Positions 37,565 to 47,253 are shown, counted from the stretch's first letter. The stretch is DNA of 64,000 nucleotides from Xanthomarina spongicola (GCF_003148645.1 NZ_QGGP01000005.1:1-64000), one strand, 5' to 3'. Notes: generated by a model from the letters alone, not told the origin. Numbers and translations: made by a program.

Positions 37565-38404
37565 CTATTTTTTTTCTGGAATAATGGTAGGTTTTTGGTA
37601 TTTCTGAAATGGCTGTTTTAGTAACTCTCCAATCTTTCCATTTTTAATTTCATCTGGAAAAACATCTACACCATAAACTAGTTTATCTCTATCTAAAGTC
37701 ATATATGTTCCAAATAATCTGTCCCAAACAGAAAATATATTGCCATAATTTGAGTCTGTATATGGCAATACATAATGATGATGAATTTTATGCATATCTG
37801 GAGAAATAAACACATAACTAATTACTTTATCCACTTGCTTTGGTAATTTTATATTAGCATGTGTTAATTGTGTAAAAACAATTGATAAAGACTGATACAT
37901 AAACACAATAGCTATTGGTGTTCCTACAATAAAAACACCAATTAAAGTAAATACAAAACGTATAACACTTTCTATTGGATGATGCCTATTTGCTGTTGTT
38001 GTATCTACATTATGGTCTGTATGATGTACCAAATGAATCATCCACAAAGGCTTTACCTTATGTTCTACATAATGTGCCAAATAAGCTCCAAAGAAGTCTA
38101 ATAACAAGACACCTAAAAGAGCATATAACCATATTGGCATTTCTGGTAACCAATTTATAATACCAAAATTATTTTCTTTAACCCAATCTGCAGATAGCAA
38201 TAAAATAAAAGCTAAACCAAAGTTTATTAATATAGTAGTTAGCGTAAAAAAGAAATTAGGCCAAGCATGTTGCCATTTTTTATAATTGAATTTAAAAAGT
38301 GGAAAGGCACCTTCCAGCATCCAGAAAAAAGTAATTCCTCCTGCTAATAGTAATCCTCTATGGAGTGTTGGGATGGTTTCGAAATAATTAATTATAGATT
38401 CCAA
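37565..38404 (-). CDS. Sterol desaturase/fatty acid hydroxylase family membrane protein
   Basis: A 279-residue di-iron membrane enzyme candidate starting at TTG (MESIINYFETIPTLHRG); no ATG gives a complete N-terminus. It has four or more membrane helices and three histidine clusters: HYVEHKVKPLW, HLVHHTDHN with NRHHPIES, and HKIHHHYVLPYTDSNYGNIF. WDRLFGTY near the C-terminus is also conserved in the family. The reaction is hydroxylation or desaturation of a lipid; the substrate is unknown. It stands alone between a hypothetical gene and the YkgJ-type gene. Confidence 0.85.
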   Translation of the reverse strand: MESIINYFETIPTLHRGLLLAGGITFFWMLEGAFPLFKFNYKKWQHAWPNFFFTLTTILINFGLAFILLLSADWVKENNFGIINWLPEMPIWLYALLGVLLLDFFGAYLAHYVEHKVKPLWMIHLVHHTDHNVDTTTANRHHPIESVIRFVFTLIGVFIVGTPIAIVFMYQSLSIVFTQLTHANIKLPKQVDKVISYVFISPDMHKIHHHYVLPYTDSNYGNIFSVWDRLFGTYMTLDRDKLVYGVDVFPDEIKNGKIGELLKQPFQKYQKPTIIPEKK

Positions 38405-38449
38405 GGGCTAATATTTTGATTAAATATACAAAAAGAATGTATTCTAAAT

Positions 38450-38944
38450 TTATAGCTTTATGCGTTTTTTCATTTCTTCCACAATATTAAAAGCAGCAGG
38501 ACAAATAGCGACATTTTTTAAAGTTAGATTAGAAATCTGCTGAAACTTTTTTCTATCTGTATGTGGGAATTCGCTACAAGCTTTTGGTCTAACATCGTAG
38601 ATTGAACAATAATTATCTGCGCCTAAAAATGTACAAGGAACACTTTGTAAAACATAATCATTCTCCTCATCAACACGCAAGTAAGTATCTATAAATTGCT
38701 GTTGTTTCATTCTAAAATGTTTGGCAATACGCACCACATCTTTATCTGTAAACAAAGGACCTGTTGTCTTGCAACAATTGGCACACTCTAAACAATCTGT
38801 TCTATTAAATTCTTCTTCGTGCAATTCCTGCATCACATAATCCAACTGTTTTGGTGGCTTCTTTTTAAGCTTTGTAAAGAAGGATTTATTTTCCTTATGC
38901 TTATCTTTGGCGAGCTTAGGAAGATTATTTATGATGTCTTGCAT
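38450..38944 (-). CDS. YkgJ family cysteine cluster protein
   Basis: A 164-residue cytosolic protein with the zinc/iron chelating cysteine pattern DCLECANCCKTTGPLF (about residues 55-70) followed by VPCTFLGADNYCSIYDVRPK and ACSEFPH. The eight or so cysteines are placed as in the YkgJ family, which is believed to bind metal or an Fe-S cluster. Function unresolved. It is divergent from the methyltransferase gene with a repeat element between them. Confidence 0.85.
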   Translation of the reverse strand: MQDIINNLPKLAKDKHKENKSFFTKLKKKPPKQLDYVMQELHEEEFNRTDCLECANCCKTTGPLFTDKDVVRIAKHFRMKQQQFIDTYLRVDEENDYVLQSVPCTFLGADNYCSIYDVRPKACSEFPHTDRKKFQQISNLTLKNVAICPAAFNIVEEMKKRIKL

Positions 38945-38964
38945 AACGTAAAAATACTATTTTC

Positions 38965-39056
38965 GTCATTACGAAGGAAGAATGACTGAAGTAATCTTTA
39001 AAATTGAAACTAAAATTAAACAGATTGCCACGACTTCCATAAAGTCTCGCAATGAC
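38965..39056. repeat. 92-base inverted-repeat (MITE/REP-like) element
   Basis: The left arm starts GTCATTACGAAGG and ends GTAATCT (38965-38997); the right arm starts AGATTGCCACG and ends CTCGCAATGAC (39022-39056). The arms are inverted and imperfect, with an A-rich 24-base centre. The element lies between the divergent YkgJ and methyltransferase genes and stays open in the methyltransferase reading frame. Confidence 0.7.
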
Positions 39057-39062
39057 AAGACT

Positions 39063-39758
39063 ATGAAAGACCTATTCGGAAAAGCCTTATTAGATTATCA
39101 AAACGATAATTATACGGAAGACATCATCACTTCAACCAATATTTCTGAAAATGACGAACTCCCTCTTCCCTATTTATTTAGAAGCTTCAAAGAGATGCCT
39201 AAACTTGAAAAAAAGGCGCTTCAGCTTTCAAAAGGAAAAATTTTAGATGTTGGTTGTGGCTCTGGAAGTCATAGTTTGTATTTACAGGAAAAAGGTCTAG
39301 ATGTAAAGGCTATAGATATTTCAAAAGGAGCTATTGAAGTCGCGAAAAAACGTGGCGTCTTGAATGCTGAAGTTTTAGATATTTTAGATGAAAAAGAAAC
39401 TTTCCATACCATTTTGTTTTTAATGAATGGTACAGGAATTTTTCAAGAGCTAAAAAACGTATCAAAGTATTTGAAACATTTAAAATCGCTTTTAAAACCA
39501 AAAGGACAAATTCTAATTGATTCGTCTGACATCAAATATATGTACGAAGACGAAGATGGTGGTCTTTGGATTGATACCAATGCTAATTATTATGGCGAAT
39601 TAGATTATTATTTATGCTATAAAAATGAAGATGAAGAACCTATGAAATGGCTCTATCTTGATTTTGACACTTTAAAACTTGCTTGCGAAAGTGTTGGATT
39701 AACATGTGAAAAGGTAATGGATGGTAAGCATTATGATTATTTAGCGAAACTCTATTAA
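39063..39758 (+). CDS. Class I SAM-dependent methyltransferase
   Basis: A 231-residue enzyme starting MKDLFGKALLDYQND; an ATG 81 bases upstream is in frame but its extra codons are the repeat element, so I reject it. Motif I is ILDVGCGSGSHSLYL, with acidic VKAIDIS at the end of strand 2 and EVLDILDEKETFHTILFLMN at motif II; a C-terminal part (ILIDSSDIKYMYEDEDGGLW) follows. The substrate is unknown. It stands alone and is convergent with the amidohydrolase gene. Confidence 0.88.
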   Translation: MKDLFGKALLDYQNDNYTEDIITSTNISENDELPLPYLFRSFKEMPKLEKKALQLSKGKILDVGCGSGSHSLYLQEKGLDVKAIDISKGAIEVAKKRGVLNAEVLDILDEKETFHTILFLMNGTGIFQELKNVSKYLKHLKSLLKPKGQILIDSSDIKYMYEDEDGGLWIDTNANYYGELDYYLCYKNEDEEPMKWLYLDFDTLKLACESVGLTCEKVMDGKHYDYLAKLY

Positions 39759-39761
39759 ATC

Positions 39762-41384
39762 TTAATTTATTTTTCCTCCAATAAATGTCTGTTGAACTTT
39801 AGTTGTAGGGATCTCTTTCACATCAATAGTCATGATGTCTTTATCTAAAATAATGAAATCTGCAAATTTACCAACTTCAATACTCCCTTTTTCATGCTCT
39901 TCAAAATTTGCATAAGCAGCCCAGATGGTCATACCTTTTATAGTTTCTTCTCTAGTTAAGCCATCTTGTATATTAAAACCATCTTTTGGAAAACCTGCAA
40001 CATCTTGTCTTGAAACTGCTGCATAAAATGTTGCAATAGGATTTACTTTTTCTGCTGGAAAATCTGTTCCCAAAGCAATCTTTCCACCAGCATTTAAAAG
40101 TGTTTTAAAGGCATAAGCTCCTTTTATTCTTTCTGAACCTAATCTGTCTTCAGCCCAATACATATCGCTTGTTGCATGTGTTGGTTGTACTGAAGGTATT
40201 ATATTCTCGTTTTTAAAATAATTGAAATCATTATCTGTAATTACTTGAGCATGTTCCACTCTCCAACGTCTATCTTGTTTTCCTTGTAGTGTTTTTTCGT
40301 ATGTTTTTAAAACAACTCTATTAGCCGAATCTCCAATAGCATGTGTATTCATTTGAAAGTTGGCAGCTTCAATTCGTGTTGCTAAATTTTCAAATTCATC
40401 TAATCCAATAACCATAGCTCCAAAATGGTTTTCCTTATCTGCATAAGGTGCTTTTAAAGCAGCTCCACGAGAACCTAAAGCGCCATCAGAATACACTTTT
40501 ACGGATTGCACATTTAGTTTATCTGTTTTAATTTTCCCTTTAGGTAAATAGTAATCCAAGTTTTCTTTAGTATTACTAATCATTGCATACACTCTAATTT
40601 TTAAATCTCCTGTTTGTTGTAAACTGTCTATAAGTTCAATGACATTTCTATGTAATCCAGCATCTGAAACTGTTGTTAAGCCAAGATTTGTACAGACTTT
40701 TTGAGCATCTAACAAGGCATTTATTTGATCTTGTCTTGTAGGTTCTGGAAAAACAGCTTCAACCATTTCTGCAGGTCTATCGATTAAAACACCTGTTAAT
40801 TCGCCATTTTCAACAACTACTTCACCTCCTTCAAGCTTAGAGTTTTTAGTTATATTAACTAAGTCTAGTGCTGCTTGATTACATAACATAGCATGTCCAT
40901 CTACTCTTGATAAAGCCACAGGAGTATCTGGGAATAAAGCGTCTAATAATTTTTTATCAGGATAGGTTTTGTCTTCCCAATCGTTTTGATCCCAACCACG
41001 ACCAATAATAAAATTTGTTTGTTTTATGTTTTGAAAATCTAACACACGTTTCATCACATCGTCAAAACTGGTTGTTCCAAATAAATCTACTTGCTGCATA
41101 TTTAAACCTAAACCATACATGTGGCAATGCGCATCTATAAAACCAGGAAGAATGGTTTGACCTTTTGCATCAATAATGGTATCTGCTTCGAATATATCTT
41201 GAATGTCTTTTGATGTTCCAATTTTCAAAAACTTACCATCTTTAATAGCAAAAGCTTCAGTTTTACCAAAATTAGCATCTACCATATACACATTGGCATT
41301 AATAACAATAGTATCTACTTGTTGCTTTTCTTTTTGGCAAGAGAAGATGAAGATTAAAACGAAAATGGATATAAGTTTTTTCAT
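39762..41384 (-). CDS. Amidohydrolase lipoprotein (YtcJ-like)
   Basis: 540 residues. Lipobox IFSC (Cys 16) predicts a lipid-anchored exported enzyme, unusual as many YtcJ relatives are cytosolic but common in Bacteroidota. The metal-dependent hydrolase fold is clear: GFIDAHCHMYGLG (metal His-x-His), SDGALGSRGAALKAPY, FQMNTHAIGDSANRVV, VEHAQVI, QPTHATSDMYWAEDRLG, ALGTDFPAEKVNP. The C-terminal GSIEVGKFADFIILDKDI closes the small beta domain. The substrate is an unknown amide or cyclic compound. Confidence 0.9.
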   Translation of the reverse strand: MKKLISIFVLIFIFSCQKEKQQVDTIVINANVYMVDANFGKTEAFAIKDGKFLKIGTSKDIQDIFEADTIIDAKGQTILPGFIDAHCHMYGLGLNMQQVDLFGTTSFDDVMKRVLDFQNIKQTNFIIGRGWDQNDWEDKTYPDKKLLDALFPDTPVALSRVDGHAMLCNQAALDLVNITKNSKLEGGEVVVENGELTGVLIDRPAEMVEAVFPEPTRQDQINALLDAQKVCTNLGLTTVSDAGLHRNVIELIDSLQQTGDLKIRVYAMISNTKENLDYYLPKGKIKTDKLNVQSVKVYSDGALGSRGAALKAPYADKENHFGAMVIGLDEFENLATRIEAANFQMNTHAIGDSANRVVLKTYEKTLQGKQDRRWRVEHAQVITDNDFNYFKNENIIPSVQPTHATSDMYWAEDRLGSERIKGAYAFKTLLNAGGKIALGTDFPAEKVNPIATFYAAVSRQDVAGFPKDGFNIQDGLTREETIKGMTIWAAYANFEEHEKGSIEVGKFADFIILDKDIMTIDVKEIPTTKVQQTFIGGKIN

Positions 41385-41429
41385 ATTGCATATATTAATT
41401 CACTGTTCTTTTTTATAACGATGTGTAAA

Positions 41430-41467
41430 AATAACAAAAGCGTTCAAAATTGAACGCTTTTGTTATT
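41430..41467. terminator. 18-bp perfect inverted repeat (terminator)
   Basis: AATAACAAAAGCGTTCAA and its exact reverse complement are separated by two bases. It lies between the barrel gene and the amidohydrolase gene, both on the minus strand, so it most likely ends the TPR/barrel transcript. Confidence 0.7.
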
Positions 41468-41484
41468 GATTTAGATTTATTGAT

Positions 41485-41526
41485 GAGATTCTTCACTTCG
41501 ACTACGTTCAGTGCAGGCTTCATCTC
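41485..41526. repeat. Degenerate REP-like unit
   Basis: It begins GAGATTCTTCACTTCGACTA and continues ACGTTCAGTGCAGG, a typical form of the AGATTCTTC repeat type, but the expected GAATGAC end is eroded to CATCTC. It lies in the 195-base gap before the barrel gene. Confidence 0.5.
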
Positions 41527-41554
41527 TTTACTAAGAAAGGTAGTTTTAAATTAT

Positions 41555-41580
41555 GAGATTCCTGCTTTCGCAGGAATTCT
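41555..41580. repeat. Palindromic repeat at the barrel gene stop
   Basis: GAGATTCCTGC, TTTC and GCAGGAATTCT form an 8-bp stem with a 4-base loop (41558-41577). It touches the stop codon of the gene at 41580 and could add 3' mRNA structure. Confidence 0.6.
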
Positions 41581-43313
41581 TAAAAATCAAACTTATAAGT
41601 AGCTCCTGCTAAAACTTGAATGCTTTGTACTGGGTAATTTAACCAACGTTGGTAATTTTGATTGGTAATATTATTAGCCTTTGCAAAGACCGAAAATCGA
41701 TCGTTTATATGGTATCCAACATGTGCATTAACATCGAAATAACTATCTAATGTTGTTGAACCAAAAGATACTACTGGAAACGTAGTAACATAAACTTGGT
41801 CTTTACGTTCGCCAACATAATATAAACTAGCTCCTGCAAACCAATGAGAATCTATTTGATAATCCATAAATAAAGATCCTGTAAGGCTAGGTAAATTCCA
41901 TGCTTCGGTTTCGTTATCTGTACTGTAAGCAAAAAAGTCTGCTTTAACACCTAGAGTAAAATTTCGGTTGACATCGACACTTAATTCTCCTCCTATATTA
42001 AATGTTGACACATCATCATAAACTACAGAAAACGAATTTCCAAATTGGTAACTTTCATCTGGACTGATAAATTCTATTTCGTTATGTCTAAAAAGAGCTT
42101 TATCAGTTTCAGCAAAATAAGCTCCATAAATATCATAACTAACACTATTAGACACTTTGCCTTTTAATCCTACAAAGGCATTATATTGTTGATCTGTTGG
42201 TGCCACAAATAATGTAGGTGATACAAACTTGTTTTCATCAGCAAAATTTTCGTAAGTATTTTGAATCAAACCTCCTTTAATACCTCCATAAGCTATTAAA
42301 ACTTCATCTACTAAACGATATGAAGCTGCAATATTTGGATAGATATAAAACTTGTTATCTCCTCCTTCAAAATCGTTTAAGTAATATAAAGAAACTCCTA
42401 AATCAAGAGTTAAATCTTCATGAATTAATCGATATGTTGGAGCCAAGCCAATATTAAAGTTACCATACTTTAATTCTGAGTTTGTATAATAATTTCTATC
42501 AAAAGAACCAGACAAATAATCGAACATTAAATCGGTAGAAATTTCAATATCTGCTATTGGAATATCTGCCGAACCTTTAGCATTAAATCTATTTTCAGCA
42601 GAACCTTGGTCGTCTCCAAAATGTCTAAAAAACACTGAAGCAGATTTTATATAAGTGTCCTTAAAAGTAATATCTCCACCTAGATTTCCACCATAAAAAG
42701 TATGGCTTACATTTAATTGTGTTTCAGGCGATGTTTCATCATAATAAGGTTGTGGTAATCCATACCAATTAAAAATTTGATGTTTGAAACCTCCTTCTAC
42801 ATTCCAACTTAGATCTCTTTCTTTTCTTGAAAAATTAACATTCGCATTGGTATCGTAAAAATAATCGTCTAATAACACATCATCAATACCTCCTTGAGAA
42901 GAATGATGCTTAAAATAACCACCAACATTATCGGTTTTATTTAATGCATAGCTTAAATACGCATCTCCTAAAATGGTTGCATAGCTACCAAATCCTAACG
43001 AAGCATAATTATCATAACTTTTAGCAGGTTTTTCTTTATCTACTAGAGCTGCCTTTCCTTTAGCAGGCGTAAATGTTGAAGCAACAGGAAAAGAGAATAT
43101 ATTGTATTTAACTTCTTTTTTAGTAGTGGTTTCTTTATCGTCAATAGTAGGTGTTTCTTTTACCTTAAACGCATCAGAAATTGTTGGTGTGTAAGGTTTA
43201 ACTACATTAATAACATCTGTTTTTATAGTATCGTTATCTCTTTCTTGAGAATAAGATATAGAAATACTTAAGATGAATAAAATGATACTAATTTTATGAA
43301 TGTGCTTTCGCAT
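41580..43313 (-). CDS. TonB-receptor-like outer membrane beta-barrel protein
   Basis: A 577-residue protein with signal peptide (MRKHIHKISIILFILSISISYSQ). A Pro/Lys/Thr-rich segment (about 30-100, NVVKPYTPTISDAF, KVKETPTIDDKETTTKK) precedes a barrel of the TonB-dependent receptor type: LGFGSYATILGDAYLSYALN, many amphipathic Tyr-rich strands, and a C-terminal AKANNITNQNYQRWLNYPVQ followed by VLAGATYKFDF. A clear plug domain is lacking, so it is probably not a transporter of the standard type. It follows the TPR gene after 41 bases, a pairing I recognise as common in flavobacteria. Confidence 0.8.
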   Translation of the reverse strand: MRKHIHKISIILFILSISISYSQERDNDTIKTDVINVVKPYTPTISDAFKVKETPTIDDKETTTKKEVKYNIFSFPVASTFTPAKGKAALVDKEKPAKSYDNYASLGFGSYATILGDAYLSYALNKTDNVGGYFKHHSSQGGIDDVLLDDYFYDTNANVNFSRKERDLSWNVEGGFKHQIFNWYGLPQPYYDETSPETQLNVSHTFYGGNLGGDITFKDTYIKSASVFFRHFGDDQGSAENRFNAKGSADIPIADIEISTDLMFDYLSGSFDRNYYTNSELKYGNFNIGLAPTYRLIHEDLTLDLGVSLYYLNDFEGGDNKFYIYPNIAASYRLVDEVLIAYGGIKGGLIQNTYENFADENKFVSPTLFVAPTDQQYNAFVGLKGKVSNSVSYDIYGAYFAETDKALFRHNEIEFISPDESYQFGNSFSVVYDDVSTFNIGGELSVDVNRNFTLGVKADFFAYSTDNETEAWNLPSLTGSLFMDYQIDSHWFAGASLYYVGERKDQVYVTTFPVVSFGSTTLDSYFDVNAHVGYHINDRFSVFAKANNITNQNYQRWLNYPVQSIQVLAGATYKFDF

Positions 43314-43354
43314 AGATTTTATTTTATTTTTGATTTACGATTGATGAATTTTGA

Positions 43355-46300
43355 TTAATCTTCCTCTGGTAATACAGATGAGTTTGTTTTAGCTTGTTCT
43401 GCTTTAATTTTAGTTAGTTCTTCTTGAGCTTCTGTAACAACATCTTCAAATTCTTTAAAGTTTTCAATAACACTTTCTAAAATATAGGTTGACTGAAAGG
43501 CTTCGTCTAATTGATAATAGTTTTTAGCCATCAATACAAGACCTTTAGCGCTAAAATATTTATAACTAGAAAAATCTTTAGCCAAACGTTGTGCAGTTGT
43601 ATTAGATTCTTCAAAATCACCTTCCTTGTTTTTAAAATAGGCATTGTAGTACAAAGCTTCGGCTGCTGCTTCTCCTGTTGCTGTTTTTTCTACTTCAATA
43701 AAAGCGTCTTTAGCTCGAGCTTCGTCTCCATTTTTTATTGCTGAACGAGCAATTATTAAATGTGCATCACTTTTAATTTTATTATCTAAAACGCCATGAT
43801 TTAAAACCTTTTCAGCATATGTAACTGCTTCATTATACTTGTTTAACTGGTAATAAGCTTTCATTAAATTAGATTGTGCAAAAATGACATTCTGAGGAAA
43901 ACTAGCTTCCACTTCTAAACGTTTTAGTGTAGGAATAGCTTCTATCCAGCTTTTCTTTTGCAAATATATTTGTGACACTTTAGAAAGTGATTCTTCTGTA
44001 AATTCGCTTGGTGAAGCATCTGCAACATACTGATAGTGTGGAGCAGCATTTTCTTTTAAATCCTTTTTAAAATATAACTGAGCCAAGTAAAAATGTGCTT
44101 GTAAAGCGTGTAACCCTTTAGGAAACTGACTTAAATAACTATTAAATTGCTTGATAGCATCGTCGGTTTTGCTTTCTATGTATTTCTTTTCTGCAGATTC
44201 GTAAGTGGTATTATCTAAATCGGCATCAGTAACATCCACATAATCTAAAGTTCTTACCCAAGATGCATAGTCGTCCACACGACCTAAGTCTATATAAATT
44301 AACCTAGCAGTTGCAACAGCTTGATTAGCTTCTGGTGTTCCAGGAAAGTCTTTTGCTACAGCCTTAAACTTGTTTAATGCTTGCTCATTATCACTCTTAT
44401 TATAATGCACCAATCCTTGACGCAACATAGATCTTGGTACAAACGTACTCATTCGGTATTCAGAATTTAATCGATCGTACATTTTTAATGCCTTTACATC
44501 TTCTCCTGTTTTTACATAAGAATTTCCAAGTTCGTACATGGCATCATCTCTTAATGTAGATTTTGGATAGGTTTGAAGAAATAATTCTAACTCTGATATT
44601 TTTTTAGAAGCTTTACCTTCATAACCATAACTAATCGACTTCTGAAAAAAGGCATAATCTGAATCTATTTTATTGATTTTTATAGCTTCATCGTAAGCCT
44701 GAATAGCTTCTCCATAATTACTGGTCACAAAATAAGCATCACCAAGTCTTAATAAAGCATCATTTAATCTTACCTTATCTTCTTTATGATTTTGGACAAA
44801 TAGATTAAAATTCTGAATGGCTTGACTATAATTTTTTTGTTTAAAATAAGTATAAGCTAAATTGTAATCTAAATTTTTTATTTCAGGTGTTTCCGAAGCA
44901 ATAGCTTGTTGTTGAAACTGTTTAAAACCAATTAAGGCATTTTCATAATTTGTTAAATTATAATTTGTTTCTGCTTCCCAAAAGGTTGCTCTAGCTGTGT
45001 ATCTTGAATCTCTAGGTTCATTTATAGAATTTGAAAACATCTCTAAGGCGTCTTGATAATTTCCTTCGTTGTAAAGTTCAATCCCTCTATAAAAAGCCAC
45101 TTTCTGATAAGCAACCTTATTTTCAAAACTATTTTTTCCTTTCAATAATTTTAAAGCTTCCTTATAATTTTTAGATGTAATATAAGAATCGATTAAAAGT
45201 ATTTCAATTTCTTCTTTATAGGCAGAGTTTGGATATCGATCCAAATAACTAGTTAAAACTTGTGGAACAGATTGGTATGGGTTTCCTATTTCATAACTAA
45301 TCTTTGCATAATTTAACCAAGCATCTTCCTGAATTTTTAAATTATAATCCATTTGAGATGCATTACGAAATGCATTTAAAGCTTCCTGTTTTTTGTCTAA
45401 TTCTACATAACTTTCACCTAAATGGTAATACGCATTTTGAGCCACTGCATTGTTACCATCAATTATTTTATTGAATTCTGAAATAGCACTCTCAAAATTT
45501 TCTTGTTTATAATGCGCATAACCCAATTGATAATAATCTATGTTATTCCATTTACCTTGTCTGCCTTTATACTCTGATAGATATGGAATGGCTTCAGCAT
45601 ATTTTTCTAGATTGAAATAACTCTCTCCAATTATCTTATTAAGTTCTGAAACTTCGTTTCTATCGCTATTTGGTAATTGTTCTTTGGCAAGTTTAATGGC
45701 TTCTTCAAATTTGCCAAGTTTAAAATTTAAATCTGCCTGATAATAAGACAGTTTCTCCTTGTATTTTTCTTCACCACTAACTTGATCGAAATATTGATTG
45801 GCTTGTTCGTAATCATCACTTTCATAAGCCATAAAACCAATATAATACTTGGCTTGAGATCCATATTTTTGTGAATTTTCTACACGAGATAAATACTTTT
45901 TAGCATCTTTATAATTCTTGGTTGAAAAAGCCACATAACCATTGTTGAAATTAAATTTTTCTTGTTCGTTTCTGGCTAAAGATTTTTCATCCACCTTATC
46001 ATACCATTTTTTTGCATAGGCATATTTACCATTTGTAAAGTAATAATCTGCCACATCAACAAATGCTGTATTTCTTTTAGTACTTGTAGGATAATTTTTA
46101 ACAAAATCTTCCATTAACTGGTCTGCATTTTGCTGATTTAATCTAACGCCACAGTTGGCAATATAAAAGGCACAATCGGATTGTAAAACATCTGTTTCAG
46201 CTGTTTTTTGAATTTGAGTAAATAAAGACTGAGCTGCTAAATATTGCTGGTTATCGTACAAAGTCAAAGCTTTTTGATAATCTACCAGATGATTGGTATA

Positions 46301-46378
46301 AATTGCAGATTCTTGACTAAATACATTTAAGTTAAAGCTTAAAGCTATAAAGAATATAATTATTTTATGGATACTCAT
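43355..46378 (-). CDS. Large tetratricopeptide repeat protein
   Basis: 1007 residues, signal peptide MSIHKIIIFFIALSFNLNVFSQ followed by TPR units over nearly the full length: AQSLFTQIQKTAETDVLQSD, YAYAKKWYDKVDEKSLA, YAEAIPYLSEYKGRQGKWNN, QSAIQ-like YSQAIQNFNLFVQNHKEDKV, EDVKALKMYDRLNSEYRMS. The predicted place is the periplasm. TPR arrays scaffold protein complexes; the partner is probably the outer-membrane barrel encoded 41 bases downstream. A TATCTTTG promoter element lies 24 bases upstream. There is no catalytic domain. Confidence 0.88.
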   Translation of the reverse strand: MSIHKIIIFFIALSFNLNVFSQESAIYTNHLVDYQKALTLYDNQQYLAAQSLFTQIQKTAETDVLQSDCAFYIANCGVRLNQQNADQLMEDFVKNYPTSTKRNTAFVDVADYYFTNGKYAYAKKWYDKVDEKSLARNEQEKFNFNNGYVAFSTKNYKDAKKYLSRVENSQKYGSQAKYYIGFMAYESDDYEQANQYFDQVSGEEKYKEKLSYYQADLNFKLGKFEEAIKLAKEQLPNSDRNEVSELNKIIGESYFNLEKYAEAIPYLSEYKGRQGKWNNIDYYQLGYAHYKQENFESAISEFNKIIDGNNAVAQNAYYHLGESYVELDKKQEALNAFRNASQMDYNLKIQEDAWLNYAKISYEIGNPYQSVPQVLTSYLDRYPNSAYKEEIEILLIDSYITSKNYKEALKLLKGKNSFENKVAYQKVAFYRGIELYNEGNYQDALEMFSNSINEPRDSRYTARATFWEAETNYNLTNYENALIGFKQFQQQAIASETPEIKNLDYNLAYTYFKQKNYSQAIQNFNLFVQNHKEDKVRLNDALLRLGDAYFVTSNYGEAIQAYDEAIKINKIDSDYAFFQKSISYGYEGKASKKISELELFLQTYPKSTLRDDAMYELGNSYVKTGEDVKALKMYDRLNSEYRMSTFVPRSMLRQGLVHYNKSDNEQALNKFKAVAKDFPGTPEANQAVATARLIYIDLGRVDDYASWVRTLDYVDVTDADLDNTTYESAEKKYIESKTDDAIKQFNSYLSQFPKGLHALQAHFYLAQLYFKKDLKENAAPHYQYVADASPSEFTEESLSKVSQIYLQKKSWIEAIPTLKRLEVEASFPQNVIFAQSNLMKAYYQLNKYNEAVTYAEKVLNHGVLDNKIKSDAHLIIARSAIKNGDEARAKDAFIEVEKTATGEAAAEALYYNAYFKNKEGDFEESNTTAQRLAKDFSSYKYFSAKGLVLMAKNYYQLDEAFQSTYILESVIENFKEFEDVVTEAQEELTKIKAEQAKTNSSVLPEED

Positions 46379-46401
46379 AAATGTGCTTTTTCTATTAAAA
46401 T

Positions 46402-46409
46402 CAAAGATA
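46402..46409 (-). promoter_or_regulatory. -7 promoter element of the TPR/barrel operon
   Basis: TATCTTTG on the minus strand fits TAnnTTTG and lies 24-31 bases before the TPR gene start. No clear -33 TTG is visible. Confidence 0.5.
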
Positions 46410-46566
46410 ATTTAATCTCCATTTTATAACGTTAGAATTATGTTATAATTATAAACAGACTTGTTAATATTGTATTTAGGTAAGGAATAATCAAGATTTT
46501 ATTTTCCCTATTACCCTTTTATTGTTTACTTTGTGGTGGTAAATGTAATTACCTTAAAATACTACT

Positions 46567-47253
46567 ATGCAAAACGTGCTTTATCTTAAAGATGCTTCTA
46601 TTTATCAAGGAGATAGTCTTGTTCTATCAGATGTTAATGTAGAAATAAACAAAGGAGATTTTGTTTATTTAATTGGTAAGACTGGAACTGGAAAAAGTAG
46701 TTTTATGAAAACACTTTATGGTGATTTACCTTTAACTGAAGGAGAAGGTAGCATTGTTGATTTTAACTTAAGAACTCTTAAAGAAAAAGACATACCTTTT
46801 TTAAGACGAAAATTAGGCGTCGTTTTTCAAGATTTCAAACTTCTTAATGATAGAACCATAAACGAGAATTTATTATTTGTTTTAAAAGCTACTGGCTGGA
46901 AAAACAAAAACGAAATGAATACTCGTGTAGAAGAAGTTTTAAATAAAGTTGGCATGAAAACCAAAGGCTTTAAATTTCCACATGAACTTTCAGGAGGAGA
47001 ACAACAACGTGTTGCTATTGCTAGAGCTTTATTAAACAACCCAGAACTTATTCTTGCTGATGAACCTACAGGTAATCTAGACCCTCAAACAAGTATTGAG
47101 GTTATGGAAGTTTTACAAGACATTAATAAAAATGGGAATACCATATTAATGGCTACTCACGATTATGCATTACTATTAAAATATCCAAGTAAAACACTTA
47201 AATGCGACGATAATCAAGTGTATGAAGTAGTACAACGTAAAGCAACTACCTAA
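46567..47253 (+). CDS. ftsE: Cell division ATP-binding protein FtsE
   Basis: A 228-residue ABC ATPase with Walker [10 protein letters not shown] (residues 37-45), the Q-loop VVFQDFKLL, signature LSGGEQQR, Walker [14 protein letters not shown] and the switch His in [24 protein letters not shown] matches the FtsE subgroup. With FtsX it controls peptidoglycan hydrolysis at division. No ftsX is adjacent; the FtsX-fold permease at 33506 has the LolC/E-type large periplasmic domain and is unlikely to be its partner. The 3' end overlaps the convergent membrane gene by the 4 bases CTAA, so the two stop codons interlock. Confidence 0.87.
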   Translation: MQNVLYLKDASIYQGDSLVLSDVNVEINKGDFVYLIGKTGTGKSSFMKTLYGDLPLTEGEGSIVDFNLRTLKEKDIPFLRRKLGVVFQDFKLLNDRTINENLLFVLKATGWKNKNEMNTRVEEVLNKVGMKTKGFKFPHELSGGEQQRVAIARALLNNPELILADEPTGNLDPQTSIEVMEVLQDINKNGNTILMATHDYALLLKYPSKTLKCDDNQVYEVVQRKATT

